DNA from: Sclerurus mexicanus
Lineage: Eukaryota > Chordata > Aves > Passeriformes > Furnariidae
Reading direction: 5' to 3'
Assembly (NCBI GenBank): GCA_013396755.1
Contig: VWZF01004788.1
Coordinates: forward strand, 671,336-735,335
Length of the DNA stretch: 64,000 nt
Made by a program: the position numbers and the translations under genes. Within the stretch, counting starts at the first letter, position 1, and the number at the start of each line of letters is the position of its first letter. Shown piece after piece: positions 11,276 through 23,400 of the stretch. Below the pieces are notes generated by a model. That model did not search any database. It saw nothing but the letters and a program-made list of their open reading frames with translations, and was not told the DNA's origin.

Positions 11276-13139
11276 TCTACAACTTAAGAACACATTAATA
11301 TCTGTGTTTGTTAGCACTCAGACTTTCTGGGCCACATTCCTCCCTCTCTTGCCCTTGAGAATGAATGTGAGGACTTTTGCTACCAAGAGCAAATGATTTG
11401 ATAGCTACTTTCTATTTTATTTGTATAGTTGTAAGTAGCTATTTGTGCTGCAAGAATGTGAGGAATCAAGTGCTCGAGCAGTTTAAGAGCAATGTAGGGC
11501 AAGACTGCATGAATTCAGAAAAAAAAAAAAATCTTACAGTGATATCTGGAGGATATTTCTTCTGGAAATGGAAGAACTTTCCTTAAGAAACAAAACCAAA
11601 AAGAAAAAAGAAAAAAAAAAAGAAAAAGAAAGGAGGTTGAGCTGAAAATGTTATCATCTTGATTTATGTTTTAGTGGTTGGCTTTATAAAAGATTAGAAA
11701 ATCTTTTACTGCATTCACTTAAGAAGGAACATAGCATACTTATAAATAAATCCATGTTGATTATGTAGTGGTATAAGCTCCTCTGTCTCCCGTGTTACCG
11801 ATGTAATGCTCTAAAGTGTATCTCATCAGAAATTATTAGATATTTCCTGTTGTCGTGTAAATTAGTCACTCAGTCCTGAAAATGTCACAGAACTTGTTTT
11901 GCTGCTTTCTCCTTTATGTTTTTATGTCCTATAGTTGGATTGCCCAAGACAACTGTTATTACTACTCTTTTTTAAATCTTTTTGCCACCATTAGGCTTCA
12001 TGTACAACAAACCTGATAAGTCTTATTACCCAAAGGTGCTATATTTTCTGGATCTTTTTTGTTACATTTTTGTGCGTAGTGTTGATGAATGTATTTCTAA
12101 CAATAAAACTTCTTGTAATATACCTCAAAATTTCTCATCTTTGCTTACAGTTGTGATGGTACCTATGTTCATATGTGTCTCTAAAACTAGGTGAATAGGA
12201 AAATTTAGCTGATATCGTGGCTGACAAATCAAGACATGAGTGCCTCACCATGAAAACCAAGTAGGGACATTCCCTTGTGTATGGGATTCTCATCTCCATC
12301 CACAGGAACTATGCACAAAAAAATGGGAATAAAAATAACCTAACTACAATGCTCTGAAATATCAAACACGTTTCTTCCCAAAACTTGTGATCTTGCCTGG
12401 CTTATGTGGACTGCATTGCATGCTGCAGCCACTCTGGAAAGCAGCCAGTTGCTGCAAAGATTTACAGCATACTTTAAATAGTTGAAAGGGAAAGACACGT
12501 GTTCAAGGGGGAGGCAGCAGCAGGGAGGATTAGTGGTGGGAGAGGACTTCTGCCTCTTCTATGTCAGTGCTCAGCTTTACTCAGGGCTCAACAAAAGTTG
12601 TTACTCTCTCATGTCTGGTAGTCTGTGTGAAATGAGTTAGTGATCACAGACCAACTGCTGGCAGACAGAATCACCCCCAAAATCACCCTCCCTTCTGAAA
12701 GATTTGTAAGAAAACCAAGAACTAATTGGGCATGGAAAATGAAATACCTTGGGTCCTCTACCCAAGGTCTTTCCAGGCTAAGAATGAAACCAGACAATGA
12801 CAAAGGGTGGGCAAGCACCTGCTTGCCTGGAACTAGCAATTCTGAGGATAACCGTATGACTTTACAGGAGTGCTAAACCAGTATCTCTCAAGCCCTTGTA
12901 AATCTGTCTGAAAAACACAAGTACATGTGGGCAGCACTCTGGTAATGTATTCAGTATTTGAGACAGATAGTTATGTTGGAATCATTAAGATTATTTAGAT
13001 TTGGGTTAGAATTTGAAGGATCATTTTAGGTCTGAGTCCTCTTGAGCTGAATCTTAAAAAAATTAAGGTACTGGACTGAAGAGCACAAACATCCTTCTTG
13101 TGTTGGGGCGTAATGAGTTTAACAAAAGTGTGATAGAGA
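11276..13139. other. Anonymous non-coding stretch with A-rich simple repeats
   Basis: No gene recognised. It contains an A/G simple-sequence tract (11587-11634) and an A-run at 11519-11531. Overlapping open frames at 12609-12876 on both strands show no family features. Confidence 0.6.
11587..11634 (+). repeat. A-rich (AAAAAG)n simple repeat
   Basis: This is an almost pure purine tract of A-runs separated by single G residues, probably a decayed poly(A) or slippage tract. I could not identify a retroposon attached to it. Confidence 0.85.
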
Positions 13140-13305
13140 CTTGTACAATAATTCAGGTTAGCGGGGTCCTCCAGTCCAACCCCCTGCCCAGAACAGGACT
13201 AACCTCAGGTGCTGAAGACCTGTCAAGTTTTGATTACCTGCAAGAATGGACAACTTGTTCACCATTTGATTACTCTTTACATGGATAGTTTGTAAATATG
13301 CTCAG
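13140..13305 (-). mobile_element. CR1 LINE 3'-end fragment (minus strand)
   Basis: The plus strand reads 'ggtcctccagtccaacccc' then 'ctgcccagaacaggactaa', followed by a degraded 'aacttgttcaccatttga' and 'ctctttacatgga', which follow the order of the reverse-complemented CR1 3' UTR. The octamer tail itself is not clear, so the extreme 3' end is eroded. Some internal sequence is missing. The fragment is non-coding. Confidence 0.82.
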
Positions 13306-13769
13306 AGTATTCAAGCTGAACTACTTGGCAGTCTTGGAGCACAGAAGAGTCAGCAAAACTGCATGACACAATCAGCATATAAATATGAGAGACAACCTTT
13401 TCTACACTCGCTGTCAGTCAGGCTGTCTCCTGTACCTCTACGACATTACTCAGGGTATTGCAGATGCTTTGATGTAATTGAGAATAATACTCCAGGGCAC
13501 TGAACACAAATTTCAAGGTAATACAGCTTAAATTCAACACACAATGTCCTCTGCTTCTCTAAAATTTCAAAAGGGGTAGTTTTTTCAGGAAATTTCCTAT
13601 TCTCAAGTTCTCTGTGTCTTTAAGCCTCCCCCATAATCCCATTTAATGCCGCCTGTGGAAAACTTTTTTTAGGATGAGTTCAGGTCTTAACTGTACAAGC
13701 CTTTCCTGGCATGATAATGACAGAGTGTGGGATTTCTTGTGACATTTTTATACTGGAAAAGTCATAGTG

Positions 13770-13784
13770 TATATATATATATAT
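13770..13784 (+). repeat. (AT)n dinucleotide tract
   Basis: An uninterrupted alternating TA run of about 15 bases. It is short, and length polymorphism is likely but not demonstrable here. Confidence 0.9.
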
Positions 13785-15863
13785 GCACAATTACACCAGA
13801 TAAATGAGCTTTCGTCAGCATACTGTATTTCACTTGCTGAACTGGAATAAGTGAGCCCAGGAAAATAGACCTTCATTGCAAGGAAATTATCTAAATTGAC
13901 AAATCTTTTTCAAGTGTGAAGAGGGCACAAATAACCTTCCTGTGGCTACCTGATTAGTGAACTGACTTTTCTGTCCAACAGATGGAGTTTTACAATCACC
14001 AATGTTCAGAGTCTCACACTATGCTGTTCATTCATTATAAATTAAATTAGTCCTAACCATGTATTAGTGCTTCTTAATATGGATAATTCCAGATGAATGT
14101 ATGCATAGATGAATTAATTATTGCACTTCTCCATCTTAATTCAGTATTCAGGTTGTTAATTACACAAAATCAGCAGTACTGTTTCTATCTTTAGTTATAT
14201 TGCTGAGATATTCAAGAAATGTGATTTTTTAAATTTTTGCTTTCAAGTACTCTAATATTACCTATAAGACATACACATCGCTTAAAAAGCAATTTTGCTG
14301 CAAAAATATCAGAACACTTTGTTCTATCAAATACTAATAAGCTTTACATTCTTGTGTTTTGTTGCCTATTATTCATCTGATATAATTGACCTTCCAGTCT
14401 TTTCTCCACTCTGCATCTTTGGAATAAATAGCAAAAACATGTCGATGATTGTCCTTTTAATCCTTTTAATTACGAAGACATTTTGTTAACTTCTCCATTG
14501 TGATCCCATATTTTCTCTAAGCTGACATCTCATTTGTGTATTGGCCTAACACTGCAGATTTTGCAGAGTTTTCATTTTCTTTGTAACACAATAATCCTTG
14601 AAACTGAAAAATTCTGAAAACCAAATGCAACTGCAGCAGCCAGGAGAGTGATCATGGACCAAGCTGGGATGGCTGGATGAAGAGCTGTGGACTGATGGCT
14701 GTTCAATTCCTTTGGGTTTTAGCTCCAAATTATCATGTTTAAGTCATGTTCCTTTATTGTATCCTTGCTTTCTGCCCTGATGAATCTTGCATCACTCTCT
14801 GCATATGGTGTAGCCAGGAGCATACCTGGAACAGCTGGACTTCCATCAGTCCCAACAGACAGAAGAAGAAACTGAAGCTTGATCTCACATATGCTGGAGG
14901 TCTGTGCAAGCTGGTGTGCTTTTACATACAAAAGAGGTGTGGTGGTACCATCAGCCTGCTGACGATTTGAAACCTGATTTGGACCCTGATTATTCTTCCC
15001 AAGATGAGGTGCAAAGACCTGGTCACCAGAGTGGACTCCATGTTCTGAATCCCAGAGGCAGGGATGAAACTTCCTGAAGTCTTGAGTCAGGTACCAGGCC
15101 CCTAGATAAGGATTTTAAACATGTTCCTGTACCTACCATTTCCTGAGGGTTCCCCAACAGGCCTTATGGTATGTCTCTTTCTATCTATCTTGCTAAAAAA
15201 TGTGAATAATTCTACAACCTGAATTCTTTTTGAGGAGGAGAGCCCTAAAATTAAAATTTTGGGTATGCATGCAGTTAAATTTCTTTAGTCTGTATTTCTT
15301 TTTTAAAATCTTGATGGGCATTTCAGTTGTTACCTAACCTTAACATTTACTGTGGGAATTTCCTGGGAGAGTTATCTGCTGCTACATTTTATACAAATAG
15401 TTTAAACTGATACGGAAAAAGGAAACATACTGAGATGGGCGGAACACATAGTTGGGTCAGAGTCTCCAGAGTTTTCTGATGCTGTCTGTTGAATTAATCC
15501 TAAAAATGTTTTGAACTAGCTATTACAAGCTAGTAAAAAAGCTAAGAAAATATTTAATTGACTGGCATCACTCATTACTGGCACTTCTTTCCTTTTAGCA
15601 ACTAGGGTTGAGACATTGCAGCTTTAGCAGGTTTTTTTCTTTGTAGGTGTTCTCTTAAACCAGGTATATTGAACTGGATGGAAGCCAAAGGTGGAAATGT
15701 CTGTAAATTATTAAATGTTCCAGTGAAATAATAATCTTGGAGTCTCTCTGACTTTTAGAAAAAGAAAATTATTACTTGGATAAAAATGTGTATCTCATAG
15801 CAAAAGGCCAAGAAAATACTATAAGCACTGCAGGTGTAAGAAAATGAGTAAGGACATATCACT

Positions 15864-15912
15864 GGAAAAAAAAAACCCAGCAAAACAAACAAGCAAAAAA
15901 ACCCCACCAAAA
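15864..15912 (+). repeat. A/C-rich simple sequence
   Basis: Runs of A separated by C or short G/C interruptions. Its composition resembles the A/C block at 51451-51567 and, in reverse complement, the G/T blocks at 43501-43580 and 57839-57891. Confidence 0.8.
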
Positions 15913-16474
15913 GTCAAGGATGCTGAATTCATCATTACTTACTCAGTGAAATAGCTGAGGTACTTCCAGCATGCAAAAATGGTGATCCATAATATTTTTC
16001 TTGCTGGGTAAATATGGAATATTACTGTGAATAAATGCACACTCAGGACTAGTGTGGATATGATTTTTCTCCAGTAGTTCCTGAAAGTTGCTTTTTTACC
16101 CTTGTGAAATATGATGGAGGTCTGAACAAAGTGGACAGCTGGCACATGGGATTAGGCATGAGTTTGTTTCACACTGCACAGTGTAGGTGTATCATGTGAA
16201 TCCCCTGAGCACTGGTACACCTTCATTTTTTGCCTGTGTAACTCTACAAAGTCATTGACCAGCTGTACAAATTCAATAGACACTCCTCCTTACAACATTA
16301 TCAGCCATTTTAAAATAGATGTTCCAAAGAACACACACAGCATTACATGAGTCCACTGAGAATTCCATTTCTCTGGACGCACTTCTGGAAATGAAGCTGC
16401 TATGTGCTAAATGTCAGATCATGACCTTGGGCTGCAGTTCTCAGCCTGGACTGCTGGTGCAGATGCAGGTGCAT

Positions 16475-16520
16475 CTTATTCTTTCTCTTACTCTTACTCT
16501 TATTCTTATTCTTTTTTATT
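16475..16520. repeat. (TCTTAC/T)n hexanucleotide-like repeat
   Basis: Imperfect six-base units of TCTTAC, TCTTAT and TTCTTA repeat for about 45 bases. On the minus strand the tract is A-rich (AATAAG-like) and follows an AATAAA (reverse complement of 16515-16520), so it could be the expanded A-tail of a minus-strand retroposed segment. Confidence 0.9.
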
Positions 16521-16868
16521 CTCAGGGCTAGAACATATTTTACGCTTCTCATTTAAGATAAGTGCTTTGTAGAAACCACATAAAATGCGACTCCTATTCC
16601 CAAAGGCTAAGACTAAAATGGAAAGAAAAGATTGATGGTGATGAGTGTTTAATGGGTTGCGACTTACGACAGCTGATTTGGAGAGGATAGACGCTTGGCA
16701 CTGGGAGCACAGCCTTTGAAGGAATTTGTCCAGAGTAGCAAGGGCTGGTGACTCCCTGGAGGTCCCCCAGGGTACACCTGGCACTGCTGTGGCATAACCA
16801 ACAGCCTCAGGGGCCTGACATGGGGCCCTGGGCCAGGGCAGGAGGCAGGGGAGGGCAGGCAGGGACAG
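16521..16868 (-). other. Possible minus-strand retroposed or LTR-like segment
   Basis: Read on the minus strand the segment goes from a GC-rich, CpG-poor start (16800-16860) to an AT-rich end with AATAAA (16515-16520) and an A-rich hexamer tail, the polarity of a retroposed transcript. An open frame of 127 codons (16506-16889, minus) spans it but has no recognisable domain and runs into CR1 sequence. About 30 bases of its GC-rich part resemble 36037-36069 in opposite orientation. There is no clear target-site duplication. It may instead be ordinary sequence. Confidence 0.25.
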
Positions 16869-17428
16869 TATCAAAAGAGGCTTGAGCATCAGGTTGAGGG
16901 AGGTGATTCTACCCCTCTTCTTTGCTCTGGTGAGACCCCACCTGCAGTGCTGTGTCCAGCTCTGTGGTCTCCAATATAAGAAGTATGTGGACCTGTGTGA
17001 AGGATGTGAAAAGTCCAGAGCAGGACCCTGAAAATGACCAGAGGGCTGGAGCAGTCTCCTACAAAGACAGGCTGAAAGAACTGGCCTGTTGAGCCTGAAG
17101 AAGAGAATGGTCCAGGAAGACCCAAGAGCTGCCTTCCAGTACCTAAGGGGGGGCTTATAAAAAGCTTTTCACATTGGCAGATAGGGATAGGACAAGAGGA
17201 AACATTTTTTAATGAAATTAAAGAGAGGAGAGAGTACAATGGGGCACTGGAGCAGGGTGCCCATAGTTGTGGATACCCCACCCCTGGAAGTGTTCAAAGC
17301 CAGGTTGGATGGGGCTTTGAGCAACATGGTCTAGTGGAAGGTGTTCCTGCCCACAGCATGGTATTGAAACAAGATCATCTTTCAGGTCCCTTCCAGCCCC
17401 AACCATTCAATTATGATGATGATGAGGT
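16869..17428 (+). mobile_element. CR1 LINE 3' portion (plus strand), longest 3'-UTR copy
   Basis: This is a 5'-truncated CR1 reading left to right: 'gagggaggtgattct', 'ggtgagaccccacctgcag', 'ccagagggctggagcag', 'gccttccagtacctaaggg', 'gtggatacccc', 'cctggaagtgttcaaagcc' and 'ggtcccttccagcccc'. The tail is degenerate, ending in (ATG)n. The left part corresponds to the C-terminal end of the RT-bearing ORF2, here broken by stops and frameshifts, and the right part to the 3' UTR. Compared with typical CR1 a few tens of bases are missing near 17210-17220. Open frames on the opposite strand (16889-17281, 17218-17406) are shadows of this element. Confidence 0.95.
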
Positions 17429-20400
17429 AAGGGCCCCATTAGAGGCCTCAGATTTTCAGGTGATACATCCAGAGTCACCAGATCTCCCTGAAAACCTTGG
17501 TGCCAAATTTTAAAAGGCAACTGTAACATGCAAAGTAAACTACGCACAGGGAATGGCTTGTCTAGGAGGGAATTTGGTTGCAGATGTGCCAGCTCATTCA
17601 GTAATTGATAGATCAGGAGAGTCTGTAGTCTTTTTGCTATTTAAAACCTGGACAACAAGGACGTCTAAGTAAAAAGTAGTTCAATAAGTAGCTATGTGAA
17701 GCAACTCAAAAAAGGGATGGTGTTCTTGAAGCAAAACATGCAACTTCAGGATCTGAGATGGATGGTGGTAAGAGAGGCATTTTTTAATATCAACCAGATT
17801 AGAAGATTGAAAGTGGATTAACAAGAGTAGACAGATCAGGAGATGGTAGATTTAACAGAAACACTTCTTTTTTTCTAGAGAAAAAAAATCTAAATTCTTG
17901 TCAGAGCACAAATATGACATAAGTAAAAGAGAGGAGAAATTTAGGTGATTCGTAGGATATGATTCATGATAGGGAACAGAGCCCTGGAAAAAGGGTATTT
18001 TGAGTCTATGGGAAACTTAGATTCTAAGAAGTTCATGTGCTACCTAGTCTGCAGTGAAGACTTCCCCTCTATATATTTTAGGATCACTGTCTTAGAATAA
18101 CATCTATACTGATGTAGTAGTACACTAATGTCCATGAGTTGCCCACAAAACAACAGGGACAAAAATGAAGCTCTGAGGAATGCCAAGGAAGACTGAAAGA
18201 ATAGCTGGGAGATGGAAGGAGACCTAAGTGAACAGCCTGGAAAACACGGGAAAACAGAACATCAAGGAACAGAAAATCATCCAGAATACAAAAGTCAGCA
18301 AGTATGAAAGGAAAAGAACATAAAGTGCTTGAAGCCTTGCCAGGAAAATGGGTATTCAGACTCTTTGCAGTGTTTCTACTGCAGTTGTTCTGCAAATAAA
18401 TACCAGAGTTTGGCAAAACTAAGCTTGTTTACAACATTTATACAGATTTATACATTTCAAAGAATACAGCTAGACATTTCATTACTGCTCTCTTTTATTC
18501 TCTTCACAAGTTAGTGCTCACAATGTCCACAGAAATCAATGGAAGTATTCTCAATTTTCAAAGATGTAGACAAGGCTGGGATCTGGCCCAGGTGTATTTA
18601 TTTCAAAATAGCTGATTGACACCAGCTAAAAGCCCCCCTGAATAAGTAATGGTCTCTCTCAGTGTGCCTGCTTGGTCCGTGTGCATCCCGCCTGCTGCTT
18701 GCATAGCAGATGCAGTAAGAGCTGCTGCAGGGAAGACAAAGACAGCAGAGAACCAGGGCAAGTATAAGCAGTGATGGTAACAGGGCTTGGGCAACGCCTG
18801 TTCAGTGAGCCCATTAGCTGCAAAAGGCACTCCTCTGTGAGACAAGATTACGTCTGCCCAAATTTTTTCCCACCGAACACAGAGAGATTTTAGATATTTT
18901 TACGGTGTTCCCATGGAAACTTTCCCTGTATCACTCATATTTTTCTTGCTACAGGTCACATCCTATTTCATCTTCAGTCATTATTATTATTAATGTAGAT
19001 GGTGGTTGCTTTATAAGCGCTTTGCAGCTTTATAGCTTACATACTGTTGAGATCACTCGGTAAGGTAAAGATTTAATTGTCTTAATTGTTAGGATTTAGT
19101 CTGTCATTTTCTTCCTGTATACAATATCACAAGGAAAAGACCCTCACAGGCTTTGTTTGCTAAAGCAAACAGGCTGTTTCAAGTAAAATGTTCTAGAATA
19201 GCATCCGATGTGGTTTGCATAGGATATTCTCACTTCAATGTCTGTAGTGTTCTGAACCCCTATACAAGTAGTGAAGGGTCATTAATTGTAGCTCAAGAGT
19301 TTGGCCTATTGCAGGGCAAGATCCACAAGTCAATTAGCTGTTTAGTGTTGTAAAAACCTGCATTTGGGGAAAAAATGGCCAGTTATGCTTTTCTTCATTT
19401 TGACCAGTAACATTCTAGATGTAAACATTTTCAGAGAGATACTGTAGTGCTCCCACTATGTTCTTTTTTTCATGTATTTCTTCCAGAAATTTTTACCTGT
19501 TGGACCCAGGTCACTATAGTGCAAGATAAACCAATTTTGGATCTTTTATATCTATGAATATATTACGTGTATGTGTGTGTGTATGTATGTACATATGTAT
19601 ACTTTTAAATAGCTGCAGTTATGCAATTGCTTGGCTAGAAAACTGGTGTTTAACAAAATAGCCCTCAAAGAGAAATACTATATGAATGTGTTGATGGAAA
19701 TCAGTATAAATCTGGCCAAGTTACAGCTGTCTGAAAATAACACTTTGTGCAAAAGCAATCTTTTTTACTTAGAATGAACACTTAAAATTGAAAACTACTG
19801 CATGTGAATGCACAGCTAATACAATCACATATTTTCGTCTATAATAGCTGTTTCTCAAACCACTCACTGTAACACACAGCTTTTTGCTGCAAATCTTTCC
19901 AGTTCTTTCTCATAAATAGCATTCTGTTCCCATATATCCAACACCTAATAAGATAGAAGAGAATGCTGTACGTTTATATTTAAGATATAAAAACAGCATG
20001 TCAGTGTGTTTCTGTGAAATCCTAGTGGATCAGATAGTGATTTGGTCAGGACTCCTGCCCTGTTTCCTCCTGTTTCTACAGCAGGGCTTACCCTTGCTCC
20101 TTTATAACTTTAAGAGGATGGAAAACTCTACCTACCCCTATTGACAATGCACTATAGTCAAGTGTCTGACTGGTTACCATCCCTTATCACACGTAACAGA
20201 GCGTGAGATACCAACAAGCAAGGAGTGACACATTAGGCAGAGACTGCCACAAAGCTGCTTTTCCTACGGTGAGCTGGAAAGGGGGAAATTAAATAATGCA
20301 TTGTCTTCTTCTTTCACTATCTTACAGCAAGAGTAATCCTGACACACCTGCCTTTTACATGCACTTTTAAGATATTCTTTACCATATATCTTTTTTTCTT

Positions 20401-23400
20401 GCTAAAACATGTGGTGCCAGCATTTTGAGTTCAATGCAGAGACATTGCTGTACCTTTATTCCTTTTCTCATTTTTTTTTTTAGCTTATATAAGGTACAGT
20501 CTCTCTCAGATCCATTTGCATCACACAGCATAGGCAGGTGAAGCTGCAACACTGATTTGGCCAGTAGCTGCTTTCTCTTCTTATTTGCATCTTTTCCTTT
20601 GGCATCTTTACATGGCTTTGTTTTTAAATGCCTAGATGCTTGTGAGTGTTATACAACTCTTGCTACAATTTGTTCTTTTCCCATGAAATGTTGGGCTCTT
20701 TTGATGGGTTGTTAGACAACAGGAGGCAAGTGACTGCAGGATGCTCTTTAACATCCAGCCACAGAAGAGGGCATCCATATTGATATTGCCTCCTTAATTC
20801 TGTGTGGCTTTATTGTCAGTTGTGTTTTTCTAGTGTTCACTGAATGTATTTTTGAAGCATTACAAAAGTTACCACAGCGGAAGAAAAAAAACTTTTTTTG
20901 AGATACCTCTACTTTTTTGGAATTTGTGCTTTATTGAAGTTATCAGAATAATACAATCAGGATGAGAAACATCTCTCCTCCCACCATTTTGTTTGTCTCC
21001 TCGTCTGCAATAATGTCAGCACCTTCAATCAACTAGCTGATGTAGTGAAAGAGTATTTTTATTACACTATACTGTTTTTTAAATGGTAATAAAATTAAAA
21101 AAATCTTTTTAAAAAAATGTAGTTGAGATAGAAAGTAGACAATTTCACATTTTAATCTCCTACAGCAATGACCAGACAAAACACAACACCTTTGTAAGAT
21201 CTAAGTCTCTTTCTGACTGTAGTAAAATAAGTTAAAAATTATTTTTTAAATTATTTTTATACCTCCTGGTTTAGAGAAACACTTAAACCTAATATCTCTA
21301 AATTCCTCAGGATACAGTGTCCACAACACATGAAACCGTGTCCTACATTAGGATGCACAGCTCATCATGTAAGATAAGACAAAGGCAAATCAGTACATTT
21401 TGTAATCATTTCTATTATTAAAAATTATTTCTAATTAATAAATATCATGAATATTTCATAACTATAGCACTCCCATTGTGCTACCTTTAAATACATGCAT
21501 TTATTGGGACATAAGAAAAGCTCAGACATAGATCGAGTAAGTTAGTTACAGTGTTACTCCAATTCCCACAGTGTTATAAGAGAGATTTATTTAAACACAT
21601 GTTTACTCTAAATGAACACCTGGGGGACACAAATGTATGCCCTCTCGGAGGACTCCCTTAAAGTTACAGTTTTGCAGCTATGGACTGAGTCAACCTACAA
21701 CAGCGTCCAGAAAAAATATTCAGAAATAAACTGGGATGCTTGTAAGAACAATTTGACTCAATGAAAACAGAAAGATTCCCGAGCCCTTTCATTTCCATTA
21801 ATTTTAATTACTAAGAATCAATTTTTCCTCATTCTGCAATGCATTTAAAAGTTAGGTTTTCTTTTTAAATGTATTTTAAATGTCAATCCATTTATCGCAG
21901 ATGCCCAGAGCCTGCCAGCTCTCTGTGATCACTCCAGATCTACTGTGGCTCTATGCATTGACACACATACCATACATAGGGTTTAGATTGTAACATCCTT
22001 CACTAAATTTCACAGAAACAATTTGCACAAACTCACACAGCCCAGGGCCCTTATCATCTATGCATGACCATCTAAGCTAATTTTAACTCGCAGAGTTTCT
22101 TGAATACTCTGCAAACCTCTAGTTGTCATGGAAACCCCTGCACCTCGGTGTGCACGTAAAAAAACTTCCACAAGGAAATAAATCCGCAGAGGGAAATAGT
22201 GCCAGTTTTCAGGATAGGGATTACAGATATTACAGATCTCTAAATCGTTAGTATCTGTGCATTGCAGAAAGTGATGTGGTTTCACCTACAACACAATGCA
22301 TGAAATGATGCTGGGTAAATGTCACACTAAATAGAAACAAAGTCATGCTTTGCTATTGTCAGCCTAGACAACACAATAAAAGCTGCCAAATTTTCATTAA
22401 AAAATGACCACTTCTTGTAAAAAACTCATCTTGTTCACACTTATTGTGGGAAAACACGCATCCTCTCCATCCTTCCAGGGCGTGTTAACTTATCATGCAT
22501 AGGATAAGCATGAGAAAGAAAAACTATGTTTTCTTTTTCCCTTGTAAGAAGTGACTTCTCCCAGACAAAGAAGCAACTGGAGTTTTGAAATGATTTCTTA
22601 ATAATAAACACTTCAATAAACTTTTTGATACTGATACGAACAAAAGTCATCAGTCGAAATAAACAATGCAAATAGAGTCACATTAAAACATTAGTCAGTG
22701 GCCATAAATACGTGTTATTTTTGGTGGATTTTTTTTTGGCAAGGGCAGATTAGTGACAAGCAAGAGAGACATACCACAAAAAAAGGGGAGGAGAAGGAAT
22801 ATGACCCAGCTGAAACACCCTTCCAGATGTAGATTATCATGGGGCACCATTTTAGTGCATGTTTATTCTTTTTGTATAGATTGTTTCAAAGCTAGGTCTG
22901 TGTTTTCATACCTTCCCTCTATATTGGAAAATATTAAAAATAAACTCTAAAATAATCTAAGTAGAAAAAAATGAGTTAGTCAATGTAAAAGTCACAAGGG
23001 TTATCCTATATGTTTCCACTACACTGGTTACAGATAATGTTTACTAAATTATTTTGCCTTTTACCACCTCTCTAGACTGGGCTCTTGTTGTAGTGGGTTA
23101 AATCTAGATTAGAAGTGAGGCATGCCTGACTTCTGTTCCTGGTACTTCCTGACTGTATCATTTAAGGGTTCACTTAAGTCCTCTCTCTTTGATTTCCACA
23201 TTTGTAGAATGGGAGGTCATATTACCTATTTTAATGGGTACTTTCAGTTTAAATTAATTATATAGCATTGCAAAGAGATAAAACAATGCCTATGCTAAGC
23301 ATTAGTGCTATGTATATAAATCATAGATCAAAAAATAAAGAATTTTTTTGTCTGTTTCTATGGTTCTGATCCTAGCTTCAATTACTTTGTAAGCTAATGT

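Larger units (their letters stand above)
13306..16470. other. Anonymous non-coding stretch
   Basis: No gene or transposon identified. Simple sequences within it are an (AT)n tract at 13770-13784 and an A/C-rich run at 15864-15912. Open frames are short and lack recognisable domains. Confidence 0.6.

Noticed and set aside
16889..17406. Minus-strand open frames of 130 and 62 codons
   Set aside because: They lie antisense to a well-recognised plus-strand CR1 copy and are shadows of it.
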